Positions 41,514 through 50,963 of a DNA stretch of 64,000 bases are shown here, one piece after another. A program made the position numbers and the translations under genes. Under the pieces are notes generated by a model that saw only the letters and a list, made by a program, of their open reading frames with translations, was not told the origin of the DNA and made no database searches. This DNA comes from Bacillus sp. OV166 (GTDB lineage Bacteria > Bacillota > Bacilli > Bacillales > Cytobacillaceae). The stretch is taken from assembly GCF_900177675.1 (NCBI RefSeq), contig NZ_FXWM01000001.1:3481001-3545000 (forward strand), read 5' to 3'. Within the stretch, counting starts at the first letter, position 1. Every line of letters begins with the position of its first letter.

Positions 41514-42062
41514 ATGAATACACGAGAAATCAAGGTCCAAAAACAAGGCTGGATTCCTAAAAAGGAACGTATATGGGTAATCGTGGCGATTATTATCGCT
41601 GCTTCGATAATGCTTTGGGAACTTAAGGGACTATTACAGCTTTCATTAACCACTCTGCACAGCAGGCAGTTCGAACATACATTTAAAGGGTTTGGCTCCA
41701 ATGCAAGAATTGCCTTATTTTTTGTACTTGCTTATTATGCGCTTCTTCGTGTTATTAGGCTTCGTAAATTGAAAGGTCAAGGCAAGGTGAAAAAATGGTT
41801 GTCCACTTTGCTGCGCTTTTCCCGAAGATGGCATACTCCAACAGCGATTATCGCCATTGCTTTTATTATCGTGCATACGGTAGCTGTCTTTATGCACGGC
41901 TTCAAATTTGATTTTAATAATATAAGTGGATTGCTTTCCTTGCTAGTCCTGCTTCCAGTTCCTATATCGGGACTATTTCGATATCAGAGGATTGACCGGA
42001 AGTGGCATTTGCGGTCTGGTGTTGCTTTTGCAATTCTATTTTTAATTCATTCTTTTTTATAA
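41514..42062 (+). CDS. Four-helix membrane protein with paired histidines
   Basis: A 182-residue protein with about four to five hydrophobic segments. Histidines occur in pairs at helix ends (RRWHTPTAIIAIAFIIVHTV and RKWHLRSGVAFAILFLIHS), spaced about 13-14 residues apart. This is the pattern of haem-coordinating helices in cytochrome b561 or ferric-reductase-like domains, so a haem protein is likely (inference). I do not recognise a named family. ATG with GGAGGA eight bases upstream. No redox partner is nearby. Confidence 0.65.
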   Translation: MNTREIKVQKQGWIPKKERIWVIVAIIIAASIMLWELKGLLQLSLTTLHSRQFEHTFKGFGSNARIALFFVLAYYALLRVIRLRKLKGQGKVKKWLSTLLRFSRRWHTPTAIIAIAFIIVHTVAVFMHGFKFDFNNISGLLSLLVLLPVPISGLFRYQRIDRKWHLRSGVAFAILFLIHSFL

Positions 42063-42206
42063 CCAACATGTTATAAGCCGTGGGGCAGTATACTTGAATT
42101 AAGGGATAAAAAGAATGCAATAGTTTTCATTTTACTAAAAAACTGTAAGCTTTAAAAACTAAGCATTCTTATTATATAAACAATGACATGAATGTAGGCT
42201 TTTTTT

Positions 42207-42214
42207 CATACTAT
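42207..42214 (+). promoter_or_regulatory. Candidate sigma-E -10 box before cwlJ
   Basis: CATACTAT fits the sigma-E -10 pattern CATANNNT and lies 18 bases before the cwlJ start. cwlJ is sigma-E dependent in B. subtilis. The -35 region is weak. Confidence 0.4.
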
Positions 42215-42231
42215 ATTTTGGGGGTGGAAAA

Positions 42232-42672
42232 ATGCCAAGAGTAAATTACCGAAGTTCGGACGTCGACTTAATGGCAAGGATGATGAGAGCAGAAGCTGAA
42301 GGTGAAGGACAACAGGGAATGTTATATGTTGGAAATGTAATTGTAAATCGTCTTGTAGCAAATTGTTTAGACTTTAAAGATATTAGGTTAATTCGCCAGG
42401 TTATTTTTCAAGTACAAGGAGGAAATTATTCCTTTGAAGCAGTTCAAAAAGGGAATGTATTTTATCAAAGATCAAGAACATCTGAAAGAAGATTAGCAAA
42501 ACAGAATTTGGATTATTGGAGAGACCACCCAGCGAAATTTGCTCTTTGGTATTTTAATCCACATGCTCCATGCCCTCCAACATGGTACGGACAACCTAAA
42601 TCTGGTCAATTTAAAGAACATTGTTTTTATGAACCAAAACCCGGTACATGTGACAGTGTTTATAGTGGTTAA
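42232..42672 (+). CDS. cwlJ: Spore cortex-lytic enzyme CwlJ
   Basis: A 146-residue SleB/CwlJ-type hydrolase without signal peptide, as expected for CwlJ, which is made in the mother cell and placed in the coat. Motifs are DLMARMMRAEAEGEGQQGMLYVGNVIVNR with the likely catalytic Glu at about 21-23, and FQVQGGNYSFEAVQKGN. It cleaves cortex peptidoglycan during germination, including on Ca-dipicolinate. In B. subtilis it shares an operon with gerQ, but no gerQ follows here. Confidence 0.93.
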   Translation: MPRVNYRSSDVDLMARMMRAEAEGEGQQGMLYVGNVIVNRLVANCLDFKDIRLIRQVIFQVQGGNYSFEAVQKGNVFYQRSRTSERRLAKQNLDYWRDHPAKFALWYFNPHAPCPPTWYGQPKSGQFKEHCFYEPKPGTCDSVYSG

Positions 42673-42697
42673 GCTTACTCTTTGAGTAAGCTTTTTT
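42671..42697 (+). terminator. Terminator of cwlJ
   Basis: Arms AAGCTTACTC / GAGTAAGCTT with a three-base loop and a T run. Confidence 0.85.
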
Positions 42698-42774
42698 ACA
42701 TATTTAGAATATTTACACAAAATAAAACTTTTAGTAATAGTTTTTATCCAAGAATGCAAGATTGTGAAATATTG

Positions 42775-42809
42775 TACTTAAGCTAACGGGTGCGTAAGTT
42801 CAATAAGAA
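42775..42809 (+). repeat. REP-like hairpin element
   Basis: TTAAGCTAACGGGTGCGTAA followed by GTTCAATAAG. This is one of the best copies, with the GGGTGC loop variant. Confidence 0.65.
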
Positions 42810-42861
42810 ATATTAAAAAAACTGCCTGTATCAATCGGAATTTAATTGTCCTTATATATAT

Positions 42862-43203
42862 TTAACTATAGGGTCCTTCTTTTTTTAATTTATATTCTAT
42901 CCCGTTTTCTATATAGATTGTGTTTTGTAATCCGGTTTGGTTTACCAGATATTCAAATACATTTTTTGCTGTGCTTCTGATCATCGCGCTCAGACCTAGG
43001 TTGTCAAACACGCGTGCATAGCAGCGGATTATCAACGTATTATTTTCTTTAAACAGATGATAATATACAGTTTCTTTCTGTATTTTCGAAAAACAGTGGA
43101 TAAATAGATATTCATCTGTTGGTTCTATTCCTTTTATCAAAAGTTCTTTTTGAACTAGTCGTTTTATATCTGCAATTTGTTTCTCTGATAAATTTATTCT
43201 CAT
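42862..43203 (-). CDS. Hypothetical protein, 113 residues
   Basis: A small alpha/beta protein, no signal peptide. It begins MRINLSEKQIADIKRLVQKEL and has a mixed charged composition with several Tyr and Cys. The start codon has only a weak purine stretch (GATGGTGAAG) upstream. I do not recognise it. It is flanked by a REP-like element and a remnant, so its expression is uncertain. Confidence 0.5.
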   Translation of the reverse strand: MRINLSEKQIADIKRLVQKELLIKGIEPTDEYLFIHCFSKIQKETVYYHLFKENNTLIIRCYARVFDNLGLSAMIRSTAKNVFEYLVNQTGLQNTIYIENGIEYKLKKEGPYS

Positions 43204-43608
43204 ACGAGCTTCACCATCTTATTTTTGATTGGTATTCTATCCATTTTCATTATACGAAAGTGGGAGTTCGCCTGTCACAAAGCGCAATCGATGTGAATGA
43301 AAAAAACAAACACAAAATTGGACAGAAAGTACTTTAATTAAATCTGTTGGTTACACAATGATTGGTGAAAAAGGTCGTTTAGGTATTATTTATGATGATA
43401 GTGAGATTGTAAGATTTTATCAGTGGAAAACTAAATGTTGTTGCAACACACGAAAATGAAGGAGAACAAATAATATTGTTAGATAGCAAAGATGTTGGTG
43501 GACCCAATAATGGAGCAAAATGGTAAAATAAATTGGAATGATAACTAATTTCTTTATACTGGAATTTTGGTCACATTCTTGTCGAATAAAAATTAAGGAG
43601 GAATAACT
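43204..43608. other. Intergenic stretch with a DUF4871-like remnant
   Basis: No intact gene. The segment 43358-43526 is a decayed coding piece (next entry); the rest is AT-rich and holds the leader of the VOC gene. Confidence 0.5.
43358..43526 (+). pseudogene. Remnant of a DUF4871/YhfM-like protein
   Basis: The frame reads MIGEKGRLGIIYDDSEIVRFY, then shifts, and continues KLNVVATHENEGEQIILLDS to a stop after GPNNGAKW. The parts recall the C-terminal domain of YhfM-type extracellular proteins (IYDxxxVxRFYPGK, ATHxxTGE). The N-terminal signal and first half are missing. Confidence 0.4.
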
Positions 43609-44523
43609 ATGTCAAAAACAAATCAAAAAATCGTTCCGCATTTATGGTATGACAAGGAGGCAAAAGAAGCAGCCGAGTTTTACGCTTCCATATTCCCGGA
43701 CTCAAAAATTACTAATGTAACAACAATTCACGACACACCATCAGGCGACTCCGATATAGTCTCTTTTGAGCTTTGGGGGCAGAAGTTCATGGCAATCAGC
43801 GCAGGACCGTTGTTCAAGTTCAATCCGTCGGTGTCTTTCATAGTTAATTTTGACCCATCGCGAGAAAAAGACGCGAGAGAAAAAATAAATGAGGTTTGGA
43901 ACAAATTGTCCGAAGGGGGCACAGCGTTAATGCCACTTGATAAGTATCCGTTCAGTGAGAAGTATGGCTGGATTCAGGATAAGTTTGGTTTGTCTTGGCA
44001 GTTAATCCTTACCAATCCAGAAGGTGAAGAGCGGCCTGCATTAGTGCCGTCACTTTTGTTTGTCGGCGATAAATGCGGCAAAGCGGAAGAGGCTATTAAT
44101 TTTTATTTATCAGTCTTTAAGAACGCAAAGCAGGGACTTATCGCCCGCTACCCTAAAGGCATGGAACCTGACAAAGAAGGAACAATCATGTTCTCTGAAT
44201 TCATGCTTGAAAATCAGTGGTTTACCGCAATGGATAGCGCGCACGAGCACAAATTCAGTTTTAACGAGGCAATCTCATTTATGGTGTACTGCGACACACA
44301 AGAAGAGATTGATTGCTACTGGGAAAGGCTCTCTGCAGTTCCTGAAGCCGAGCAATGCGGCTGGCTGAAAGATAAGAATGGCTTATCCTGGCAGATTGTG
44401 CCAAGTGTGATGGACGAGATGATGAGCAAGGGCACACCGGAGCAACTTGCGCGCCTAACGGAAGCATTTCTAAAAATGAAGAAATTTGATCTTGTGAAAT
44501 TGCAGAAAGCATACAAGGGATAA
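43609..44523 (+). CDS. VOC-superfamily protein with two PhnB-like domains
   Basis: A 304-residue protein made of two similar VOC/PhnB modules (about 5-140 and 145-290). Repeated motifs are [22 protein letters not shown] and [25 protein letters not shown], and FGLSWQL and NGLSWQIVP close each module. Such proteins may have isomerase, dioxygenase or antibiotic-binding roles; the substrate is unknown. Codon and base use is somewhat GC-richer than neighbours, suggesting recent arrival. ATG with GGAGGA upstream. Confidence 0.85.
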   Translation: MSKTNQKIVPHLWYDKEAKEAAEFYASIFPDSKITNVTTIHDTPSGDSDIVSFELWGQKFMAISAGPLFKFNPSVSFIVNFDPSREKDAREKINEVWNKLSEGGTALMPLDKYPFSEKYGWIQDKFGLSWQLILTNPEGEERPALVPSLLFVGDKCGKAEEAINFYLSVFKNAKQGLIARYPKGMEPDKEGTIMFSEFMLENQWFTAMDSAHEHKFSFNEAISFMVYCDTQEEIDCYWERLSAVPEAEQCGWLKDKNGLSWQIVPSVMDEMMSKGTPEQLARLTEAFLKMKKFDLVKLQKAYKG

Positions 44524-44664
44524 TGAGAATACAGCCTACGGAAGATCAGAGTTAGTCGATCAAATGATGAGAGTTATGAGAAATGTTTATACAAAACTAA
44601 ATTTTCCCTTGATGAATGATAATTTACATAAAAATGTTATTGAATTAACGGGTTTAAGTTGTTG

Positions 44665-44690
44665 AAAATCCGGCTACATAGCCGGATTTT
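44665..44690 (+). terminator. Hairpin terminator
   Basis: Perfect stem AATCCGGCT / AGCCGGATT with a four-base loop and TTT tail. Confidence 0.75.
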
Positions 44691-44696
44691 GTGTTC

Positions 44697-44729
44697 TTCG
44701 ACTAACGTAGCAGTTTAGTTCAACAAGAA
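44697..44729 (+). repeat. REP-like hairpin element
   Basis: TTCGACTAACGTAGCAG followed by TTTAGTTCAACAAG. Both arms are well kept. Confidence 0.65.
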
Positions 44730-44831
44730 AAAACAAAATTTATATCTAACTTAAGATAAAAAAGGTTATTGACAAAAAAAATTATAAGTATGAAGAAATA
44801 TCAAGTTTATGTTCCTAGGGGGTTCAGTTAA

Positions 44832-45389
44832 TTGATGAAAAAACAGCGTAACATTATTTTATACATTGGTACTTCAATTGATGGCTATATTGCAAATGAT
44901 GATGGTACATTAGAATGGTTAGAATCAACAGAAGTAGAAGGAGATTCTGGCTACAATTCACTCCTAGAAAGAATTGACACTGTTGTTATGGGAAAAGGAA
45001 CTTATGATGTCATTCGTGGATTTGATATGAATTATCCTTATAGTGATTATAAATATTATGTATTTTCTAAATCTGTTAGTGGATCAGATGAATATGCTTC
45101 ATTTATTGATGAAGATGTCAAAACTTTCATTAATAATATAAAACAAAAGCCTGGTAAAGATATATGGTTAATTGGTGGAGGAAACTTAGCTCGTGAATTT
45201 TTCAAAGAAAATTTAATTGATGAATTCCAACTTGCCATTGCACCTATAATTTTAGGGAAAGGAATCTCTCTTTATATCGGAGATGATATTACTCTAAATT
45301 ACACATTAACCAAAGTAGAAAAATTAGGTCAACTTGCTATGCTTCATTATATAAAAAATAATTTTCATCATCTTTCCCTTTTTAAGTAG
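44832..45389 (+). CDS. RibD C-terminal/dihydrofolate reductase-like protein
   Basis: A 185-residue paralogue of the protein at 15031-15600 with the same plan: ILYIGTSIDGYIAND at the start, TVVMGKGTYDVI, and IWLIGGGNLAREFF for nucleotide binding. It probably acts as an NADPH-dependent reductase on an unknown substrate. The TTGACA box at 44769 and an ATCT/AGAT inverted pair lie upstream. Start chosen at 44832; ATG one codon later is equally good. Confidence 0.82.
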   Translation: MMKKQRNIILYIGTSIDGYIANDDGTLEWLESTEVEGDSGYNSLLERIDTVVMGKGTYDVIRGFDMNYPYSDYKYYVFSKSVSGSDEYASFIDEDVKTFINNIKQKPGKDIWLIGGGNLAREFFKENLIDEFQLAIAPIILGKGISLYIGDDITLNYTLTKVEKLGQLAMLHYIKNNFHHLSLFK

Positions 45390-45488
45390 GGGGAGATTAT
45401 TACCTTTTCAACTACAGTTTTGTTTGCATCCCACTTGAAAATTGTCCTTTCCTCCACACAAAAGAACCCCCACTATTAGGCAGGGGAT

Positions 45489-46406
45489 TCACACGTTTAT
45501 CGTTTCGTCATAGTTCTCCCTCAAGCGCTTTATATCTTCTTTGGGTGGAAAACCAAACATGCGGGAATATTCACGGCTAAATTGCGATGGACTTTCATAA
45601 CCAACCCGGAATGCGACATCAGCGGCATCTGTTGACTCGGACAATAACAATTGCCGCGCTTTTTGTAATCTCAGTTGTTTTTGGAATTGAATTGGGCTCA
45701 TCGCGGTTATCTCTTTAAAGTGCCGATGAAGTGAAGAAACACTCATATTTGCTATCTCCGCAAGTTCCTCAATCCGAAAAGAGCGGTCATAGTTATTCAT
45801 GATCTGTTCGATAACGTCTCTGATAAGAAAGGTAGAGCTTCCTTCTATTGCAATTTGTTCCAGCGACCCTCCATGTTGACCTTGCAAAACCCTATAGAGA
45901 ATTTCCTTCGTATATAGAGGAGCAAGTGCCGGAATATCGTTCGGATTTTCTAGCAAACGAGCTAACCTGATTACCGCATCTAACATCGATGACTCAATTG
46001 GGCTCACAAACATACCACGCTTAGCATTTCCTTTTTTTTCGCCTTGAATTTTAAAATCACGTATAACTTCTAAGATTTGACTTGGTGTGAATACAAGATT
46101 GAGTGCCAAATACGGAACGTCGGGAGAGGCTTCCGTCACTTGCCCGGAAACAGGCAGATCAACCGATGCAACAAGATAATCACTAGGACCGTACCTAAAG
46201 CGTTCGTGTGCCAGAAATATCTCCTTCGCACCTTGAACGATAATGCATATGGAAGGCTTGTAAATTCTGTGATTTAATTCGGTAACATTGGAGCGGCGAA
46301 GAAAAAATAAAGACGGAATCGCAGTTACGTGAGCACCATCCTGTCCTGAATATTTCTCTATAATTTTGGCGAGCTCAACCTGGTTTTTATAGATTGAATC
46401 AGTCAT
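45489..46406 (-). CDS. AraC-family transcriptional regulator
   Basis: A 305-residue regulator. Residues 20-170 match the AraC N-terminal ligand domain of the YqhC type (PSICIIVQGAKEIFLAHERFRYGPSDYL, PYLALNLVFTP). Residues 195-295 hold the two helix-turn-helix motifs (RIEELAEIANMSVSSLHRHFKEITAMSPIQFQKQLRL, ADVAFRVGYESPSQFSREYSRMFGF). It is divergent from the sugar-efflux MFS gene and may control it. Relatives respond to aldehydes or other small electrophiles. Confidence 0.9.
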   Translation of the reverse strand: MTDSIYKNQVELAKIIEKYSGQDGAHVTAIPSLFFLRRSNVTELNHRIYKPSICIIVQGAKEIFLAHERFRYGPSDYLVASVDLPVSGQVTEASPDVPYLALNLVFTPSQILEVIRDFKIQGEKKGNAKRGMFVSPIESSMLDAVIRLARLLENPNDIPALAPLYTKEILYRVLQGQHGGSLEQIAIEGSSTFLIRDVIEQIMNNYDRSFRIEELAEIANMSVSSLHRHFKEITAMSPIQFQKQLRLQKARQLLLSESTDAADVAFRVGYESPSQFSREYSRMFGFPPKEDIKRLRENYDETINV

Positions 46407-46630
46407 AGAATCCTCCTTGTTTCTATATTCTTGCTAGTTCTATTCTAATGCATATTCTCCGATTGCGGAACTGGCTGTGATAGTATTAGGCAATCATTTG
46501 GTAGGAATGGGAAATGGGTTTCTTATTCATTTATTGCATAATAAGGAGGTCAAAGTTTTATTGAAAATTTTTTATGTCCGGAATTAAATAAAACAACTAT
46601 TGTGTGAGAACTAAGGAGGAGGACTAAAAG

Positions 46631-47852
46631 TTGTATACACGCGTAAAAAAACTGTTTGCAATAAAAGGATATAGTTTATTCGACATTTGTGTGCTGCTGG
46701 TTGGTATCGGAATTTCCATTACACAGCCATATTTATCCTTGTATGCTACAGAAGATTTGGGAATGAGTGTGGGAGCCTTTGGCGTTTTCATGGCAGTGAG
46801 TTCATTAAGCGGAGTGGTGGTCAATTCGCTAATTGCTAAACGATCGGATGGCGGGCTGGATCGAAAATGGTTGATTATAATAGCCATGATTTCATCTGCC
46901 TTGGGTTATGCTTCGTATTTAGTTTTTCATAACTTCATTATTCTGTTGATTGTGATTACTCTTTTTAATGGATTAGGGGCTCCTGCCATGCCGCAAATCT
47001 ACGCCTCCGCACAGGAATCCGCAAAATGCAAGCCAAAATGATGATAAGACATTTGCGATGTCTACATTACGTTCCCTTGTATCTCTCGGATTCCTAATAG
47101 GACCATTAGTCGGTACATTTATTTTGGGGGCACTTGGATACAAGGGACTTTTTCTAGGGACATCCGCCATCTATCTAACGATGTCATCTCTTGTCTTCCT
47201 GTTTCTGCAAAAACGAAAATCTGTTCAACGCAATGACAGGAAGATCAAAAGTATAGGCACCTTTTCACTTAAAAGCAGGCAAATCATGCTTCCGTTTATC
47301 TCCTTTATCTTTCTTTTTGCAGTCAATGCTATTAATGGAATTAACACGCCGTTGTTTATTGTAAATGAACTCCGTGGTACGCATACGGATGTCGCTTTAG
47401 TCGTGAGTATTTCTGCTGGTTTGGAAATTCCCATTATGCTTTTATTAGGTGCCCTGGGCAGAAACATATCGAACCATTCCTTAATTATGTTCGGCTGTTT
47501 TGTAGCTCTTATCTATTATACTTTCTTAAGTATATCGACCCAAACCTGGCAACTTATTGCAGCACAGCTTCTACAGGCAACGTATGTAGCGATTGTCATG
47601 GGCAATGGACTAAGCTATTTCACTAACTTATTACCTGGTTCACCGGGGATGTCCACAACGATTTATTACAACGGGTCCATCCTTGGAAGGCTAGTGGGAA
47701 ATATGGGTGGCGGTATGATTGCTCAGTTTATAGGATTTCGTCATGTTTATTGGGCGTGTCTCGCAATTGTGATTTTCTCGTTGTTTATCTTATGGAGAAC
47801 CAAACCTCATGAGGAAGTCGAAATAACAACAGGACACACTGGGTCTGCGTAA
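46631..47852 (+). pseudogene. Sugar-efflux-type MFS transporter, frameshifted
   Basis: Two adjoining frames (46631-47041 and 47058-47852) together encode a 12-helix MFS protein of the SetA/SetB type, about 406 residues. The break is at the AAAA run 47023-47026: with three A the frame reads QESANASQNDDKTFAMSTLRS straight through. The TTG start follows AAGGAGGAGG. One extra base therefore inactivates the gene, or it is a sequencing error. It is divergent from the AraC regulator. Confidence 0.85.
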
Positions 47853-47888
47853 GTAATTATATTTTTTAATTTTAAAAGGAAGTTAATA

Positions 47889-48224
47889 GTTGTCATTGAT
47901 AAAATTGTTGCTTTAATACATGCAAAAGATTTATCAGAAAAACAACAGCTAACCCAATTGCTTGATTATTTATATATCCATCGTAATTATTTACTTATTT
48001 TATTTAATATGAATCAGTTCGAGGAAAAATTGTTTTTATTATTAAACCAATTAGTAGGAACAAGAAGGAAGAATAGTAAGGAGGATTTACCTGCTGATTA
48101 TGTTGCGATTGATATTAAAACAGCCTCATTGGTAGGCATCATCATGTGGTGGAAAAAGAAGGGGCTTCATTTTAGTTCAGATTATATCGCAGATCAAATT
48201 TATTTAATGTACAGAGTGCAATGA
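47889..48224 (+). pseudogene. TetR-family regulator, C-terminal remnant
   Basis: The frame carries the ligand-binding half of a TetR protein (IHAKDLSEKQQLTQLLDYLYIHRNY, ASLVGIIMWWKKKGLHFSSDYIADQIY), like the TetR_C_8 domain. The N-terminal DNA-binding domain is absent and no start codon with a ribosome binding site is in frame. It lies just after the MFS pseudogene and is probably the relic of its regulator. Confidence 0.65.
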
Positions 48225-48312
48225 TTCTAAGATCATTCATTAATAAACAAGTATCAACTAATGATTTTAAATTTAGGACCTAAATTGGTCCTATTTATTT
48301 TTGTGTATCCAC

Positions 48313-48334
48313 AGAACATTTGTACGTATATAAT
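48313..48334 (+). promoter_or_regulatory. LexA-like box and -10 before yolD
   Basis: AGAACATTTGTACG (48313-48326) is close to the Bacillus SOS box (CGAAC, four bases, GTTCG), with two deviations. TATAAT follows at 48329-48334. YolD genes are often SOS-controlled with Y-family polymerases. Confidence 0.4.
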
Positions 48335-48352
48335 GATTACGAGGTGCGTTAT

Positions 48353-48691
48353 ATGGCGATACGAGACCGCGGTAAAAAGAAATGGCAGTTTGCGTTTGGA
48401 ATGCCGGAGTTAATTAAGGCACAGCGAGATCTATGGACCGACCAGGAGCGAATTATAAAGCCAATGATTGATGAATACGAGAAGGAAGAGTTTGACCGAC
48501 GTATCTGCTATGCGATGGAGTACAACCTGTCGATAAAGATAACGATATGGTCTAACGGCTTTACATCAGATATAACCGGCCGCATTCATAACGTTGATCC
48601 CATATCGTACCAACTTCGGATTGAACTACTGGGAGGCGAGTTTCGGCGGATTAATTTCGAGGATGTTATAGGAGTGTCAGTCGTTGATTAA
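48353..48691 (+). CDS. YolD-like protein
   Basis: A 112-residue protein of the YolD family (RDRGKKKWQFAFGMPE, DPISYQLRIE, FRRINFEDVIGV). YolD genes usually precede a DNA polymerase IV/UvrX gene for error-prone repair; none follows here. ATG 48353 has GAGGTG about eight bases upstream; the longer frame from 48320 overlaps the LexA-like box. It is compositionally a little GC-richer than its surroundings and may come from a mobile element. Confidence 0.82.
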   Translation: MAIRDRGKKKWQFAFGMPELIKAQRDLWTDQERIIKPMIDEYEKEEFDRRICYAMEYNLSIKITIWSNGFTSDITGRIHNVDPISYQLRIELLGGEFRRINFEDVIGVSVVD

Positions 48692-48820
48692 ATGTGGCTC
48701 AAATTATCAAACTATATTGAAACCTTTTTCTGGAAAAATTCGTATAAAAATAAAGCAGATATGAAAAGGGGATGTCTTTCTCAGAACTGGCTGTGATAAA
48801 AGGGCAGTCTTTTTGTTAAT

Positions 48821-48852
48821 ATGCTAATGGGACAGAATAGTTGTTGAACAAG
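48821..48852 (+). repeat. REP-like hairpin element
   Basis: ATGCTAATGGGACAGAATAG followed by TTGTTGAACAAG. Arms and a GGGACAG loop are recognisable. Confidence 0.45.
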
Positions 48853-48911
48853 AAAAACTACCTCGATATTATCAGATTTGAGCAAAAGGATGAAACAAAG
48901 GGGGGCAGAAG

Positions 48912-49004
48912 ATGAAAAAAGCAATAAAATGGATTATATTAATCATTGGAGCTTTATTTGGAGCAGTAGCATGGAATTCCAATGAAAAAGATAAAAGCGC
49001 CTAA
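48912..49004 (+). CDS. Possible 30-residue membrane peptide
   Basis: ATG at 48912 has GGGGGG nearby and opens MKKAIKWIILIIGALFGAV followed by a short charged tail. One helix with a basic start suggests membrane insertion. I do not recognise it; a small hairpin (AGCGCC / GGCGCT) overlaps the stop. Confidence 0.4.
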   Translation: MKKAIKWIILIIGALFGAVAWNSNEKDKSA

Positions 49005-49173
49005 ATTGGCGCTATGTCAATCCAGCTTTTATCAGGAACGGGAATCTTTGGACCTTTATCAACAACAAGGAAAAACAAATCACAACCACTTGGAGAGTCG
49101 ATTGAGATTTATGAAGGTGGTTTATGAATCTCGCCTACAAAAATGTAATTGTTTAATTTATTCTTAACTGTCG

Positions 49174-49701
49174 TCATTTGGGTGGAAACATCGAATTTAC
49201 GACCTTAATTAAATCACTTTTAGATGGTTTATAATTGGTCCTGTTACCAACCAACTTTACGTTGTACTGGATATTATCGATTAGCAAGATTAATTCATAT
49301 CCCTCCGGTAATTCCCCGATAAAACCTTTGTAGCCTTTTTGAAGTTTTGTTGGTTTATACATGTTCCCTTTTGGCAAAATGAGTTCGCCTGCCGTTGGCT
49401 CTGCTTGTATTTTCACTACACAGGGCGTTTTCACATTCTTATAATATAAAGTAATTTTCTCGCCAGAAATTTTCCCGCTCACATGCGTAATCTTAAAGGG
49501 AAAATAACCAGGTCCATATATTTGTTTATTAAATTTTTCTTTGTATTCTTTCGTCAGGATGAGTTCGTTCATAAACGGATTGGCTTCATCTGATATGACT
49601 TTAATTTCAGAGATCCTGTCAGCTTTTATGAATTGCGGCGCAACAAAAGAAAATACAACAAGTAAAGATAAGATTAATACCTTTAATTTCACATCTATCA
49701 T
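49174..49701 (-). CDS. Secreted protein, unknown
   Basis: A 175-residue protein with a clear N-terminal signal peptide (KLKVLILSLLVVFSFVAPQFIKA, cleavage after about residue 27). The rest is a beta-rich soluble region with KVISDEANPFMNELILTKEYKEKFN and GPGYFPFKITHVSGKISGEKI. ATG 49701 is preceded by AGGAGATG. I do not recognise the family. It stands alone. Confidence 0.65.
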   Translation of the reverse strand: MIDVKLKVLILSLLVVFSFVAPQFIKADRISEIKVISDEANPFMNELILTKEYKEKFNKQIYGPGYFPFKITHVSGKISGEKITLYYKNVKTPCVVKIQAEPTAGELILPKGNMYKPTKLQKGYKGFIGELPEGYELILLIDNIQYNVKLVGNRTNYKPSKSDLIKVVNSMFPPK

Positions 49702-49830
49702 CTCCTATCTTTAGTGTCCCCCAATTCTGTTTTGAGTATGTTTTATCTGTTCTTAACAAGATATTTTATATCATTTTCCCGATTGGTACCATGGAAAATC
49801 TGATCTGCTTTTTTTATTCCGGCAAAAAAT

Positions 49831-49863
49831 AAGACCCTTTGATTGAGGGAAATCAAGGGTCTT
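49831..49863. terminator. Terminator after the LysE gene
   Basis: Arms AAGACCCTTTGATT / AATCAAGGGTCTT with one bulge and a six-base loop. Confidence 0.7.
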
Positions 49864-49882
49864 ACATATAAATAAAAATGAG

Positions 49883-50515
49883 CTAATTATGAGTCTTTTC
49901 AAGAGCTAGTTTTATACCAAAACCTATCAGTATAGTACCTGTGATTCCTTCAATAATATCTTGTGTTTTAGGTTTTTTCATAAATGAACTAATCTGATTA
50001 ATTAAATAGACATAAAGTAAAAACCATACGGCAGTCAATAGAGTATAAGTCATACCCATTATAAGAAACGGTATAAAGGTATTACTTCCAGAGTCCACGA
50101 ATTGAGGCAAAAAGGTTAAGAAAAAGACAGCAACTTTGGGATTTAGGATATTTGTAATGAACCCTTGTTTAAAACAAGATGTGTTTACAAACTGGCTTTT
50201 TGTGTTCATCTCAACGCTTGCTGTTTCTTCCTTTTTCTTCAAAGACCATAATGTCTTAACACCCAGATAAATTAAGTAAACAGCGCCAACGTATTTGAAG
50301 ACAGAAAATAATAATGCTGATTTCACAATGATGGCTGAAAGACCTAATACAGCAGCAGAAGTATGGATAAGAAGGGCACAACAAGTACCTAAAGCTGTTT
50401 TAAGACCCCCGATTCTCCCAACGGTGACAGTATTTTTTGTAGCAATTGCCGTATCGGGACCGGGTAAAATAATTAGAAAAATACACATAATGACAAACAG
50501 ATAAAAATTTTCCAT
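49883..50515 (-). CDS. LysE/RhtB-family exporter
   Basis: A 210-residue membrane protein with six helices. The N-terminal signature MCIFLIILPGPDTAIATKNTV (GPD near residue 18) and GGLKTALGTCCALLIHTSAAVLGLSAII define the LysE/RhtB family, which exports amino acids or derivatives. ATG 50515 follows AAAGGTGA; the longer frame starts before that site. It is a single-gene unit. Confidence 0.9.
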   Translation of the reverse strand: MENFYLFVIMCIFLIILPGPDTAIATKNTVTVGRIGGLKTALGTCCALLIHTSAAVLGLSAIIVKSALLFSVFKYVGAVYLIYLGVKTLWSLKKKEETASVEMNTKSQFVNTSCFKQGFITNILNPKVAVFFLTFLPQFVDSGSNTFIPFLIMGMTYTLLTAVWFLLYVYLINQISSFMKKPKTQDIIEGITGTILIGFGIKLALEKTHN

Positions 50516-50963
50516 TCTAATATCACCTTTCTGATTATGATGAGTACTGATCATGTGATTCTTACATTATATTATATATAAATCGTGTTATTAATTGAAC
50601 ATAAACCTTATTTGATAGATTTCCTTGTTGAACTAATGGGTGCTTGAGTTGAAGAATCAGCCCTAATAAGTTGAATTAACCCCGTTTAGTACAGTAACCT
50701 TTGTCCCCGTTTTGTAGTTTGTATAATTGCTTACAGATGATTAGACCCTTCCTTTTTCAACTCTCACCATTTTCTGAAGCAGAATTATTTCTATAATCTA
50801 AGACTTTTGTTGTATTCAAATATCTTGTTTGAAAAGTTATTATATGAGGATGTAATAATTTCAATAGCCGGGGATCGTGGGTCTTATTTTTCCACGTTAC
50901 ATCGAGTTTTCTATCAATTGTGGTGCTAAAAAATTATCGTAAAAAGAGAGAAGGTATATTAGA
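50516..50963. other. Intergenic stretch
   Basis: No gene is seen. It contains a REP-like element at 50625-50656. The part near 50865-50910 (AGCCGGGGATCGTGGGTC) is slightly GC-rich but I cannot assign a riboswitch. Confidence 0.45.
50625..50656 (+). repeat. REP-like hairpin element
   Basis: TTGTTGAACTAATGGGTGC followed by TTGAGTTGAAGAA. Both arms and the GGGTGC loop are present. Confidence 0.6.

Larger units (their letters stand above)
44524..44831. other. Intergenic stretch with element-terminator-element array
   Basis: Holds a REP-like element (44641-44664), a perfect terminator (44665-44690), a second element (44697-44729), an ATCT/AGAT inverted pair at 44743-44758 and a TTGACA box at 44769-44774. 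Confidence 0.55.

Noticed and set aside
50865-50912. A GC-richer stretch before the MscS gene that looked like a possible riboswitch.
   Set aside because: I could not match it to any riboswitch core or build a convincing fold by eye.
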